The translations under genes were made by a program, and so were the position numbers. DNA of 51,457 nt from positions 1 to 51,457 of IMG/VR virus record IMGVR_UViG_3300046804_003072. One strand, given 5' to 3'. Origin of the DNA: a virus. Shown piece by piece: positions 30,942 through 39,241 of the stretch; positions within the stretch are counted from its first letter, which is position 1; each line of letters starts with the position of its first letter. The notes under the pieces were generated by a model. That model ran no database searches. It saw only the letters and a list, made by a program, of their open reading frames with translations, and had not been told where the DNA came from.

Positions 30942-33220
30942 TGAGCCACATACTGTCACCAGCCGAAGCAGACTTTTGGTTGGATGCTGAAAAGTATGCC
31001 AACTATTTTGAAGAGCAGACTGACCCTGCTAACGGAAGTGTTGTGTTCAGCATTGACATGGTTCGGCTTTCATCCATTCGGAAAGCCATCGCAAATTTCG
31101 TTCGCATTCTTACCCGTCAAAACATCCCCGTCTATTTCAATGACCAAGACGCTACGGTAAACTTCGGTGGCAAGACCATTTACATTTCGGCTCAAATCAC
31201 CAATAAGTATGATTTTGATGTCGCTGTAGGTCAAGCCCTCCACGAAGCTGCCCATACTCTCAAGACTGACTTCGACTCGGTGAAGATTGCATGGACAAAC
31301 ATTCCCCATCATATTTTTGCCAAGGCAGACTCCAAGAACATTTGGCGTCCATCATTGGAGAAGTTCATCCATACCATGTGGAATGTCATCGAAGACCGCT
31401 ATATTGATGACTATGTGTTCAATGAAGCACCGGGCTATCGGGGCTACTATGTGGCACTCTATGACCGATTCTTCAACGCTCCCGAAATTGATGAATATCT
31501 GGCCAGCGACATGTTTCGCTATCCAAGTCTGGATTCCTATTCTTTTCGTATCATCAATTTCACCAACGAGAACAGTGATTTGATGGCTTTGCCTCGGCTT
31601 GATGAAATCGCCGACGTGATTGACATCAGCAACATTTCTCGACTCAAGCGCACCGAAGACCGATTGGAAGTTGCGTTCAAAGTTGTGGAGATTGTCTTGG
31701 ATTGCTTAGAGAAAGAAGACCCAAAGCAGCAACAAGGCAGTCAAGGGCAGGGAAAGCCACAACAAGGCGGTGGATTGGCGAAGCCCGAAGACTTCTTTGA
31801 CTTCGGTGATGGACAAGAATCACAAGAAGACGAAAAGTCTGAAAAGGAATCCAAAGACGAGCCAAAGGCCGATAAGGAACAAAAAGGCAAGGATAAGCCT
31901 AAGAAGGAATCGCAAGAGGACAAGTCCGACGAAGAGGGTGATGAAGATGAAGAAGTAGATGTCAGTAAGAAGATGATTGAAGACATGTCGGATGTCATGA
32001 TGGGTAAAGACCCCGACCCAACCGACCACAAAGAGAACAAGCGCATCGTAAACAAAGTCGCCGACCAAGACCTTGACAAAGATGCCAGCAAGCAAATCAA
32101 AGACCTTGTGGAAAGCCAGCGCAAATTCTTGCGGGGTGAAATGCCCAAGGCTCAAGTCACGCCACAGCAAAAGGAACTGCTTGACTTGATTGAGAAACAT
32201 GGTATTGTGCTGGTCAGAGTAGATTGCCCGGAAATGCTTTTGGGTGATGATGGTAACTTGAAAGTGGATTGCATCGTTGTCCAGCAAATGACCAAAGAAC
32301 TTGTCCTCTCGGGACAAGACATGTTCCCTTTATGCGGCGTCAAAAAGTTTGGTCTTGGAAAAGATGACCCCGAACCTCCCAAAGACGTTGCGGATGCAGT
32401 CAAGAAGGGAATCGCCATCGGCACGAAGCTTGGTCGCAAGTTGCAGATTCGCAACGAAGTCAATCCTATCAAAATCGTTCGCAAGCAGAATGGGAAAATC
32501 AATCGTCGGCAATTGCATGAAGCTGCTTTTGATGCCGAAGATTTGTTCTTCAAGACCCGAATTGAACAGCATAATAAAGCCAGTCTGCATATCACCGTTG
32601 ACGCCAGTAGTTCAATGTCAGGCGACAAATGGAATCAGACTATGACCGCTGTAGTTGCCATCTGCCGAGCAACTTCCATGATTGATAATGTCCATGTCAC
32701 CGTCTCCTTCCGTGCCACTCAACAGACCGCAGGCACAGAATTGCCGTATGTGGTATTGGCATACGATTCAAGCGTGGACAGATTCTCAAAAGTGAAAAAT
32801 CTCTTCCCCTACCTCGTTCCAAATGGCTGCACCCCCGAGGGACTGGCTTTCGGGGCAATCATGAGCCTTTTCGAGAATATCACCCCTGACGAGGAAGACC
32901 GCTATTTCCTGAACCTCTCCGATGGCGAGCCTTGCTACGTCATCAGGATGCCCGGACAGGGCGTTAGACTGTCCTACATGCGTGAGACTGGCACAACCCA
33001 CACAAAGGCTCAGGTGGACAAGATTAGAGCCAAAGGCGTGGACATTATGAGCTACTTCATCACAGAGCAAAAGACCGATGTCAAGAATGAATATGCCGAT
33101 ACCTTGAAAAAGGACTTCCAGAAGATGTATGGCAAAAATGCACAGTTCATTAACCCCGAAAGCCTTGTGGACTTGGCCAAGACGATGAACAAGCTTTTTT
33201 TAACTCGGGCGACACAGTAG
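30941..33220 (+). CDS. VWA-domain protein with HExxH metallopeptidase-like domain (CobT-like)
   Basis: The 759-residue protein has three parts. The N-terminal domain carries A-L-H-E-A-A-H at 99-105, an HExxH zinc-protease motif, as in putative metallopeptidases linked to VWA proteins. A very acidic Lys/Glu/Asp/Gln linker lies at about 250-350. The C-terminal VWA domain has the MIDAS D-A-S-S-S at about 554-558 and a later L-S-D-G-E-P. It pairs with the MoxR ATPase upstream, which probably remodels a substrate bound by the MIDAS. The metallopeptidase could cut it. This is the second largest complete metabolism-like unit of the region, and its purpose in a phage is unknown. Confidence 0.8.
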   Translation: MSHILSPAEADFWLDAEKYANYFEEQTDPANGSVVFSIDMVRLSSIRKAIANFVRILTRQNIPVYFNDQDATVNFGGKTIYISAQITNKYDFDVAVGQALHEAAHTLKTDFDSVKIAWTNIPHHIFAKADSKNIWRPSLEKFIHTMWNVIEDRYIDDYVFNEAPGYRGYYVALYDRFFNAPEIDEYLASDMFRYPSLDSYSFRIINFTNENSDLMALPRLDEIADVIDISNISRLKRTEDRLEVAFKVVEIVLDCLEKEDPKQQQGSQGQGKPQQGGGLAKPEDFFDFGDGQESQEDEKSEKESKDEPKADKEQKGKDKPKKESQEDKSDEEGDEDEEVDVSKKMIEDMSDVMMGKDPDPTDHKENKRIVNKVADQDLDKDASKQIKDLVESQRKFLRGEMPKAQVTPQQKELLDLIEKHGIVLVRVDCPEMLLGDDGNLKVDCIVVQQMTKELVLSGQDMFPLCGVKKFGLGKDDPEPPKDVADAVKKGIAIGTKLGRKLQIRNEVNPIKIVRKQNGKINRRQLHEAAFDAEDLFFKTRIEQHNKASLHITVDASSSMSGDKWNQTMTAVVAICRATSMIDNVHVTVSFRATQQTAGTELPYVVLAYDSSVDRFSKVKNLFPYLVPNGCTPEGLAFGAIMSLFENITPDEEDRYFLNLSDGEPCYVIRMPGQGVRLSYMRETGTTHTKAQVDKIRAKGVDIMSYFITEQKTDVKNEYADTLKKDFQKMYGKNAQFINPESLVDLAKTMNKLFLTRATQ

Positions 33221-33250
33221 AGTTTTTATAAAATCCCTTTTTATAACGAC

Positions 33251-33296
33251 TTGCATGAAAAAAGGTCTTGACATATTATAGAACTTTTGATAACCT
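33251..33296 (+). promoter_or_regulatory. Overlapping sigma70-like promoters
   Basis: TTGCAT (33251-33256)-N17-TATTAT (33274-33279) overlaps TTGACA (33268-33273)-N17-TAACCT (33291-33296). Either would give a short leader before ATG 33343. This 122-nt gap holds no other feature. Confidence 0.5.
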
Positions 33297-33342
33297 CACA
33301 GGCGTCACTGCAAGGTGAACACAATTAACACAATTCAAATTT

Positions 33343-33732
33343 ATGAAACAACCTCAACGTAAGAATAACACAAATCGTGATTTGTCGCTGCCAACTTCAT
33401 CGGCAACGTATTTTACAATTCAAGATTTGGTGAAGCTCAATTCCAATCTGCTCACTGCTTCCAAGTCTGACATCACCATTCGGGTGAAGCTGACAAAAAA
33501 GATTGAAGATGGAAAAGTCGTCGAGATTGGCAGTCTCACTGGCGGCAAAGGCAGACCCCAAAAAGTCTTCGTCGTCGCTCCTGTGACCCAACTCGTTATC
33601 AACAAGGCCAAGGCCGATTCAATCAACTTGGTTGATAATGCCGACAAACTGGTGAATGCCATCAGCGTCAGCACTCCTACCCAAACTGCCACCGTTCCTA
33701 CTGCTCCGACAACGGTCACTTCCGCAGTGTAA
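33343..33732 (+). CDS. Possible winged-helix DNA-binding protein
   Basis: In the 129-residue protein, residues about 20-75 read like a winged helix. Y-F-T-I-Q-D-L-V-K-L-N begins, a helix with I-T-I-R-V-K-L-T-K-K-I follows, and the hairpin has G-K-G-R-P-Q-K-V-F. A Thr/Pro/Val-rich tail ends the protein. Own promoters upstream would suit a regulator. No family is confidently recognised. Confidence 0.4.
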   Translation: MKQPQRKNNTNRDLSLPTSSATYFTIQDLVKLNSNLLTASKSDITIRVKLTKKIEDGKVVEIGSLTGGKGRPQKVFVVAPVTQLVINKAKADSINLVDNADKLVNAISVSTPTQTATVPTAPTTVTSAV

Positions 33733-33760
33733 CCCCACAACAATGCCGTGTATCTTGATT

Positions 33761-33967
33761 ATGGCGAAGTCAAAGAAACCATCGAAGAAGGAAATTCTCA
33801 AAGCCCTCAAACCTTCGACATACAAGATATACGGCATTTATGACTTCCAAGAGAAGCGACTTGTCTATGTCCATTTGGATGAAGAACAAGTTGAGTTGGA
33901 ATTTGACTTGGAAGACTACGACGGGGAGCGGTTCGACGTAGTTTCGTTTGAAGTTTGTCTGCTTTAA
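33761..33967 (+). CDS. Small conserved-looking acidic protein
   Basis: The 68-residue protein has a Lys/Ser-rich start, then Y-K-I-Y-G-I-Y-D-F, L-V-Y-V-H-L-D-E-E-Q-V and E-F-D-L-E-D-Y. Two-stranded sheet plus helix likely. Start 33761 (M-A-K-S-K-K) preferred over 33743. Its last 4 nt overlap the convergent gene at 33964. Function unknown. Confidence 0.55.
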   Translation: MAKSKKPSKKEILKALKPSTYKIYGIYDFQEKRLVYVHLDEEQVELEFDLEDYDGERFDVVSFEVCLL

Positions 33968-34269
33968 TAGCGACGAATGTATTTTCCGATGGTCTCGATT
34001 GGACCATTGTAGGTATCAATTCTCCGATACCCATCCGCCGTCAAGATGTAGGAATAAATCCTAACCTTGGCGGCTTTTTGCACACCCATCAATTCATCAA
34101 TGCCTTTCAAGGTTGTCATGACAACGTTCTTAGACCCCCAAATGATTGGCTGGGTGAAGTCACGGTCGAAGAGAACCGCATGATTCAGGTCGGGATAGAA
34201 CAGGTGGAATACTTGACCGAGGACTTTTCCGCCCTTCTTTTCCGAGTTGACAACGTTTTGTGCGAGCAT
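33964..34269 (-). CDS. Hypothetical protein on opposite strand
   Basis: A 101-residue protein, N-terminal M-L-A-Q-N-V-V-N-S-E-K-K, then F-H-L-F-Y-P-D-L-N-H-A-V-L-F and a C-terminal Y-S-Y-I-L-T-A-D-G-Y-R-R. No family recognised. Single gene against the flow of its neighbours, with a TATTTAT box exactly 4 nt before its ATG, which supports it being real. Confidence 0.55.
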   Translation of the reverse strand: MLAQNVVNSEKKGGKVLGQVFHLFYPDLNHAVLFDRDFTQPIIWGSKNVVMTTLKGIDELMGVQKAAKVRIYSYILTADGYRRIDTYNGPIETIGKYIRRY

Positions 34270-34273
34270 ATTG

Positions 34274-34280
34274 ATAAATA
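34274..34280 (-). promoter_or_regulatory. TATTTAT box, 4 nt before ATG (minus strand)
   Basis: Minus strand TATTTAT, CAAT, ATG 34269. No ribosome-binding site. Confidence 0.55.
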
Positions 34281-34352
34281 GTCCTCGGGAGTTAAAATAA
34301 CTTGATGGATATAGGGGGATGTGGTAGGATGCGTTAAACAGAAGAAAAGCCT

Positions 34353-34520
34353 ATGGGCAAGTCTTACAAGCAAAATGACCGTCACTTTGTAAAAAGTGGG
34401 AAGACCTTTACCAAGCCCCGCAAACACGGGGCAGACCGCCGAATCAACTTCGACAAAATCAAACAAGTCATTCGCCAACCAAACGAGGATTTGTATGATG
34501 ATTTGAGAGGACTATCTTAA
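34353..34520 (+). CDS. 55-residue basic hypothetical protein
   Basis: Lys/Arg/His-rich short protein: M-G-K-S-Y-K-Q-N-D-R-H-F, K-P-R-K-H-G-A-D-R-R, ending D-L-Y-D-D-L-R-G. GAAGAAAAG precedes the ATG. The stop overlaps the next start (TAATG). Likely real given the coupling; function unknown. Confidence 0.5.
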   Translation: MGKSYKQNDRHFVKSGKTFTKPRKHGADRRINFDKIKQVIRQPNEDLYDDLRGLS

Positions 34521-34798
34521 TGCTCGCTACCATTGCCACTATTTGTGTTGCACTCTACTTGGCAGGACTCACAGTCCTGTTCTTTTTTCTGAACAAACGT
34601 CAGGAGAAGGAAGCCGAGTTGATTGAACAACTCACCAAGACCCTCGACGACCTAAAGCCTCAAATCTTGCTGCTTCAAGAGAACCAGCAGACCTTGCGGG
34701 CGAACGATGAAATTTTAGCCAAAGACCTCGAAACATTCTTCCATGAGTTCAAAGCCACTGAAAAGAAAGTCAAAATCCTCCGACAGCAGCAAAGTTGA
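34520..34798 (+). CDS. Membrane-anchored coiled-coil protein
   Basis: The 92-residue protein has one transmembrane segment at about 5-24 (I-C-V-A-L-Y-L-A-G-L-T-V-L-F-F-F-L), then N-K-R-Q-E-K, then a charged coiled coil to the end. Same build as the 28434 protein though not clearly homologous. It overlaps the gp62-like gene by 56 nt. Confidence 0.6.
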   Translation: MLATIATICVALYLAGLTVLFFFLNKRQEKEAELIEQLTKTLDDLKPQILLLQENQQTLRANDEILAKDLETFFHEFKATEKKVKILRQQQS

Positions 34799-35261
34799 AG
34801 GACCAAAGAAGCGCACGCTTTTTGACCATGTGAAGCACATTCGACAGGTGCAGGATCCAGATTACTATACTAATCTGTCCGACGAAGACCGCAAGAGTTT
34901 CAATCACTTCATGATTATTCGTGCCTTATCAATGGACGAAGAAATCTTGGAGACGATGGCACAACTCTACCAGATTTTTGACAAGATTCCTTCTCCCCAA
35001 TTCTACAAACTCTTGATTGCACTTGTTCCAAAGAGCAATCGCTTCTTCCCGTGGGTTAAATCCAAGCGGATGAAGCACAGCAAGGAACTGTTGGGCTACG
35101 TTGCCAAACGATTCCAAGTTGCCAAGTATCAGGCCAACGAGTATGTCAACTTACTCCTTCGCACTGAGGCTGGTCAAGGCGAATTGGTGAACATCTGTAA
35201 AGCATTCGGGCTTGAAGACAAAGAGATTGAAGACTTGTTTGATGAAAAATCGGACGACTGA
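34743..35261 (+). CDS. Clamp-loader small subunit, T4 gp62-like
   Basis: The 172-residue protein is recognised by the gp62 pattern. After a basic, disordered start come R-T-L-F-D-H-V-K-H-I, then F-Y-K-L-L-I-A-L-V-P-K-S-N-R-F-F-P-W-V-K at about 84-103 and L-G-Y-V-A-K-R-F-Q-V-A-K-Y-Q-A-N-E-Y at about 115-132. T4 gp62 has the same P-R-G-K-R and A-K-R-Y-Q-V blocks. It would join a gp44-type ATPase (not in window) to load the sliding clamp. Clamps also activate late transcription in T4, which is relevant to the promoter boxes noted here. It is followed after 5 nt by the dNMP kinase. Confidence 0.7.
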   Translation: MSSKPLKRKSKSSDSSKVEGPKKRTLFDHVKHIRQVQDPDYYTNLSDEDRKSFNHFMIIRALSMDEEILETMAQLYQIFDKIPSPQFYKLLIALVPKSNRFFPWVKSKRMKHSKELLGYVAKRFQVAKYQANEYVNLLLRTEAGQGELVNICKAFGLEDKEIEDLFDEKSDD

Positions 35262-35266
35262 AATCT

Positions 35267-35956
35267 ATGAAAGTAATCGGTATTGGCGGCTTCGCTCGTG
35301 CAGGCAAAGATGCGTTTGTCAGCATTGCAAAAAACATTCTTGAGAAGAATGGATACACTTCCCGGCGGTTTGCGTTTGCCGACAATCTGAAACTTGAAGT
35401 TGGAAGTATGCTCAAGGCCAACTGCTTTGAGTTGGATGTTTACACCAGCGATTCCAACGCTAAGAGCAAACTTCGCCCCTTGATGGTCTGGTGGGGCTGC
35501 GCTCGCCGAGATTTGAGTAATGGTGGACTGTATTGGGTGGAACAAGTTCACAAGCAGTTGGAGGCGGTTCAGGCACAATTAGCTGCCACTGGAATGAGCG
35601 ATGACCGCTTCGTAGCACTCATTTCCGATGTTCGGTTTGTCAATGAGGCCAAATGGCTTCACGAGAAGTGGGATGGACAATTTGTCCATCTTCGTCGGTT
35701 CTCCATGCAAGATTGCCGTGACGGATACGGCGATACTGTTCAAGGCAAGGTATTCGACCCAGCCCCCAACGAAGAAGAAGCCAAGAATGACCCTCTCATT
35801 CAGGAAATGGCCGATGTCAAGGTGGAATGGGAAAGTCGAAGAATTGCTCCGGGTGGATGCGTTACCAAAGACCCATATCTTCAAGGAAAAGTTTTGGAAG
35901 CATTGAACTCAACCACTTACTTCAAGCATACGACTACCGGGATATTATCAGTATGA
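35267..35956 (+). CDS. Deoxynucleoside monophosphate kinase
   Basis: The 229-residue protein has a P-loop G-F-A-R-A-G-K-D at 8-15, R-F-A-F-A-D-N-L-K at about 34-42, and the W-W-G-C-A-R-R-D segment near 85, as in T4 gp1-type dNMP kinases. It phosphorylates dNMPs to dNDPs and complements the ribonucleotide reductase. Last gene of the plus-strand block; its 3' end overlaps the convergent gene by 23 nt, and a plus-strand terminator lies 115 nt further on. Confidence 0.8.
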   Translation: MKVIGIGGFARAGKDAFVSIAKNILEKNGYTSRRFAFADNLKLEVGSMLKANCFELDVYTSDSNAKSKLRPLMVWWGCARRDLSNGGLYWVEQVHKQLEAVQAQLAATGMSDDRFVALISDVRFVNEAKWLHEKWDGQFVHLRRFSMQDCRDGYGDTVQGKVFDPAPNEEEAKNDPLIQEMADVKVEWESRRIAPGGCVTKDPYLQGKVLEALNSTTYFKHTTTGILSV

Positions 35957-36227
35957 GTTGGTTCTGTTCCGAGTAGAAGGCAACCTGTCTCTCACCCGTT
36001 TTGGATAGAAACTCGTTTTTGAAACGAGATACAACATGGCGGACCCCATCCAAATACATCTTCGTGCAAGTCCGATAAAGGTCATCTTTATCGGATTTTT
36101 TGTGGCAGTTGCATGAAGCTGCGTAGTTGTTTATACAATGCACCAACTGAATGAAGCTCTGGTCAAGTTGAACCAGATTGTTGGCACTTAAGAAGCGTGC
36201 CATTTCGGTTGGATTGTTGATATTCAT
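35934..36227 (-). CDS. Small hypothetical protein ending the minus-strand operon
   Basis: The 97-residue protein is helical, with S-F-I-Q-L-V-H-C-I-N-N-Y and a cluster C-N-C-H-K-K. No family recognised. Starts 3 nt after the membrane protein stop, with GGGTAAG upstream. A plus-strand terminator is embedded in its coding sequence at 36071-36101. Confidence 0.55.
   Translation of the reverse strand: MNINNPTEMARFLSANNLVQLDQSFIQLVHCINNYAASCNCHKKSDKDDLYRTCTKMYLDGVRHVVSRFKNEFLSKTGERQVAFYSEQNQLILIISR
36071..36101 (+). terminator. Plus-strand terminator inside a convergent gene
   Basis: TCCGATAAAG/CTTTATCGGA perfect 10-bp stem, GTCAT loop, six T on the plus strand. It would end the transcript of the dNMP kinase block. 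The same bases encode part of the 35934-36227 protein. Confidence 0.8.
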
Positions 36228-36230
36228 TTC

Positions 36231-36629
36231 TTACCCGAGTAGTCGGTCAATGACTACAAACACAAACACACTTCCAAGAATCAAGAGTGGAAGTTCACAT
36301 GCAAGCCCGAAGAGGGTCATCAGAATCGTCAGGAAGCCCACCCCAACGAGGGATGCCAGCAAGAACAGAATGCACTTCCCCAGCAAATAGAATAGGCATA
36401 GCCACACTGCAAGACAAATCGGGCACGTAATCAGGCGCACGAAAAAGCAGTTGTGGTAACGACGTAGGTAGATGTGATACGTCAACGATACGTCTTGGTA
36501 TTGTTTGGCATCGAAGTCTTTGTAGAACGACAGGAAGTTAAGACCGAACAAGCGGCAATACTCAACCCACACGTCGGTTCTGAACCACAGAAGTAGAATG
36601 AGACTTATTATAGAACATGCTAGTATCAT
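36231..36629 (-). CDS. Multi-pass membrane protein
   Basis: The 132-residue protein has an N-terminal hydrophobic helix (1-17), a soluble Tyr-rich middle, then R-L-I-T-C-P-I-C-L-A-V-W-L at about 66-78 and two more hydrophobic helices. The C-P-I-C-L-x-V-W block is familiar from phage membrane proteins of unknown function. It has its own TATTTAT box 4 nt before ATG, just after the glycosyltransferase stop. Confidence 0.7.
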   Translation of the reverse strand: MILACSIISLILLLWFRTDVWVEYCRLFGLNFLSFYKDFDAKQYQDVSLTYHIYLRRYHNCFFVRLITCPICLAVWLCLFYLLGKCILFLLASLVGVGFLTILMTLFGLACELPLLILGSVFVFVVIDRLLG

Positions 36630-36633
36630 GTCT

Positions 36634-36640
36634 ATAAATA
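36634..36640 (-). promoter_or_regulatory. TATTTAT box, 4 nt before ATG (minus strand)
   Basis: Minus strand TATTTAT, AGAC, ATG 36629. It lies between the stop of the 36644 gene and the start of the membrane protein. Confidence 0.55.
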
Positions 36641-36643
36641 GCC

Positions 36644-37942
36644 TTACAGAAGTCGAAAATTTATGTCATCAATGGGAGGATTGTTGACGACCAGAGCCTC
36701 TTGAATTCGATTCCTCACAGGGACGTTGGCAATGTTTACGGTGATGCTGCCTAACTCAAACGTTCCCACTTCCAATGAAGCGTTGTTCTCATGTATGATG
36801 TCGTTGATTTTGACAATGACCACATCATTGAAGATATTCTCACTTTGCGTCATATCCACGTTCAACACTACGTCGTCTTGCACGGGGAAGTCCACAAAGA
36901 CATCCTCGGCCTTGAGCGTTCGGTAGTATTTCTTGTAGAGTTCCCAATCCGAAGGGCTGATATTCAACAACTGGTTGGCAAAGTCGTGGAATTTGTTGAA
37001 CGAATCACGGAACTGTTGACGCACTACGAAGTTGTCAACGTAGATGCGTTGAAACCGATAGTAGTTCTGAATGATAGGCGCAGCGTTGTGCGGGGTGACA
37101 TTGGTAAAGTTTGCACTGACCCAATACTTGTATTCTTTTTCAGGGTCAAATGTCGTGTCATGTTTGAACGTAGGCCATTTCTGTAAGAAGCGGGTCATTT
37201 CCACCATGTCGGCCTGCTGTTGCAATGCCGTGCGTGCCTTGGCCTTTTCCGTCCACCATTCGATGCCTCGGGATGACGTGCAGGTAAAGTGATAGACCAG
37301 AGCATTCCATGCTTGTTCAATCTTCAGCCCCTTCATTGTGAAGCGATACAGAAGGTCAGAGTCTTCACGAGACCGACGGAAAAGTGTGTCATGACCACCA
37401 ATCTCTAACCAATGTTTTTTGTAGAGGGTGAAGGGAGCAAACCAGTAGTTTGTGATTCGGTCTTGCTTTCGTTGGTTGGCAAATCTGGTGAAAGCGTCCA
37501 AGTCGAATGCCCGTGGGTTGAGTCCGAAATCGTGAGTAATCTTCTCGGGCGATTCAGGATGTAATGGTGGTTCAATGCGGGTGGACGATATGATGTTTGA
37601 TTCATTTAAGTGCTTAAGAACTTCCAAGTCGTAATCAGTCGAAATTACCATATCACTCTGTAAATATGATACAATTGGATACTTAGCCATTTCAAACATC
37701 AGGTTGATGTTTCGGGCATATCCAATAGGTATTGGTAATGGGTTTACGACAATTTTTAGATCGGAGAAAATAGATTTTTGAGTCTTCAAAAACTCAACTG
37801 TACCTTGGTTGTCATTCTCAACATAAACAATGATTTCATGGTCATGTCGTGATAGATTTCTATGCAATGAACGAAACAGTAGTTCCAAATGAAATCGTTC
37901 GTTTCTGGCAGTATTGATACAAAATGTAATTTGGTTAGACAT
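36644..37942 (-). CDS. Family 2 glycosyltransferase
   Basis: The 432-residue GT-A enzyme has an N-terminal Rossmann-like part (I-V-Y-V-E-N-D-N, I-G-Y-A-R-N-I-N), Q-S-D-M as the D-x-D equivalent at about 96-99, and a central F-A-P-F-T-L-Y and G-G-H-D-T-L-F with R-E-D-S-D. The C-terminal ~170 residues are beta-rich and unrecognised. It adds a sugar to the glycan made by this operon. Overlaps the HNH gene by 8 nt; its 5' end is more AT-rich than the rest. Confidence 0.75.
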   Translation of the reverse strand: MSNQITFCINTARNERFHLELLFRSLHRNLSRHDHEIIVYVENDNQGTVEFLKTQKSIFSDLKIVVNPLPIPIGYARNINLMFEMAKYPIVSYLQSDMVISTDYDLEVLKHLNESNIISSTRIEPPLHPESPEKITHDFGLNPRAFDLDAFTRFANQRKQDRITNYWFAPFTLYKKHWLEIGGHDTLFRRSREDSDLLYRFTMKGLKIEQAWNALVYHFTCTSSRGIEWWTEKAKARTALQQQADMVEMTRFLQKWPTFKHDTTFDPEKEYKYWVSANFTNVTPHNAAPIIQNYYRFQRIYVDNFVVRQQFRDSFNKFHDFANQLLNISPSDWELYKKYYRTLKAEDVFVDFPVQDDVVLNVDMTQSENIFNDVVIVKINDIIHENNASLEVGTFELGSITVNIANVPVRNRIQEALVVNNPPIDDINFRLL

Positions 37943-38393
37943 GACGTATGTTCTTTATTTTTCGGATGGTCTTTCCCATAAGTAGCATTTCATCGTGAGT
38001 GAACACATTACTCTTTACGCCATTACACATTGGGCAGCAGACGCAACAATTTTTTACTGAATACCCTCGATTACTGTCTATTCGGTCAAGATAGTAATTA
38101 TAGTGGTTCTCTCTCCGGTTACGAGCGTGAGGTTGCCATTCTATATCACATCCACAATAACTACAAGATTTTATATCAGTAAACCTGACGAATTCTTGAT
38201 ATGTTATGTTGCAGGGCACATTACGTTTTTTGGCTTTGTGTCGAAGTGTTGTAAGTAAAAATTCATATGGCCTATTTTTGTGGCTACAACTCGTGCAGGT
38301 AAGATTAAGACGGATTGATTTTAAGAGGTTGCTCCGATGTGTGTAGGTCATCAATCCCCCACACTTGGGGCAGTCTTTGGAAAGAGTAGTCAT
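37935..38393 (-). CDS. HNH-like homing endonuclease with zinc ribbon
   Basis: The 152-residue protein has an N-terminal zinc ribbon (C-P-K-C-G-G at 9-14, C-T-S-C near 33-36). The nuclease block is C-S-Y-C-G, then Y-L-D-R-I-D-S-N-R-G-Y-x-x-x-N-C-C-V-C-C. Same family as 6202 and 24388. It sits between an SDR gene (ATGA overlap) and a GT2 gene (8-nt overlap), so it is inserted without breaking translation. Confidence 0.7.
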   Translation of the reverse strand: MTTLSKDCPKCGGLMTYTHRSNLLKSIRLNLTCTSCSHKNRPYEFLLTTLRHKAKKRNVPCNITYQEFVRFTDIKSCSYCGCDIEWQPHARNRRENHYNYYLDRIDSNRGYSVKNCCVCCPMCNGVKSNVFTHDEMLLMGKTIRKIKNIRHV

Positions 38394-39241
38394 GTTAATT
38401 CTTCAACCATTCGGACAATGCCTTGTTCGAGACCATACAAGTCATAGCCTTGTTGTGCCAATACGATACCGTTACCAGTGTAAGGGTTATCCAGTCCGGG
38501 GGTCTTGATTTCAAAGTTGTCAAGTTTACCCATGACGTGACAAATGTTTTTAGCAAGGTCAGACAGCAGAACTTTTTTCTGATAGACCAAGTTCATATGC
38601 CGAGTATCACTTTCTTGGTCTGTGATAACACGGTCAACGACCGCAGCAACGTCGTCAATGTAAAAGAAATCCATGTATTTGTCCTTGAGGATTTCAATTG
38701 GCAAACCTTGCTTCAACCGATTGATGGAACGTTTGATGAATCGAAAATCAGGTTCATCTGCTCCAAAGCAGCCGAACAGACGAAGTAAGAATGGATTGCT
38801 AACATCCCACCCGTCGTCATATGTGCCATTGACAAAGCGACGAGAAATGATGTTCTTGGTCAACCCATACAAATCCAAGGGGTAGTTGTGAAAGAGTTCA
38901 ACTTCACGAGCATCATCAATTGGGAAACGACGGTCAAATTCTGCGCCCGAACCAAAAATAATCGTCGGACGCTCAATCGAGTCGGCCATGTAGATGTTTT
39001 CATACATGGTTAGGTTGGAAACCAAATCACTCTCAGTGTTTTGAGCCGAGAAATGGCCTTTGAATGCAGTATGTATGATGGCGTCGGGACAATGACGATT
39101 CAAATACTCGACATATCCCTCGTAATTGGTCATATCCAACTCTTGACGAGTTGGAGCGAGAACTGTGTGGTCGTATTTGGGAAGTATGCGGGCAAGATTT
39201 CTACCAACAAATCCACCCCCACCTGTGATTAGAACTCTCAT
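38390..39241 (-). CDS. SDR sugar-nucleotide reductase/epimerase
   Basis: The 283-residue extended SDR has G-G-G-G-F-V-G at 7-13 (NAD(P) site), F-G-S-G-A-E-F for the Ser region, and Y-G-L-T-K (Y-x-x-x-K). The N-terminal half resembles WcaG/RmlD-type reductases. It directly follows the split transketolase, which fits a reductase of a freshly branched keto sugar (YerF-like) but a GDP-fucose-synthase-like role cannot be excluded. Coupled by ATGA on both sides. Confidence 0.75.
   Translation of the reverse strand: MRVLITGGGGFVGRNLARILPKYDHTVLAPTRQELDMTNYEGYVEYLNRHCPDAIIHTAFKGHFSAQNTESDLVSNLTMYENIYMADSIERPTIIFGSGAEFDRRFPIDDAREVELFHNYPLDLYGLTKNIISRRFVNGTYDDGWDVSNPFLLRLFGCFGADEPDFRFIKRSINRLKQGLPIEILKDKYMDFFYIDDVAAVVDRVITDQESDTRHMNLVYQKKVLLSDLAKNICHVMGKLDNFEIKTPGLDNPYTGNGIVLAQQGYDLYGLEQGIVRMVEELT

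Noticed and set aside
30018-33220. Cobalt chelatase CobS/CobT
   Set aside because: Same protein families, but no cobalamin-synthesis genes are present and the partner has an HExxH domain; a MoxR-VWA chaperone unit is a better reading.
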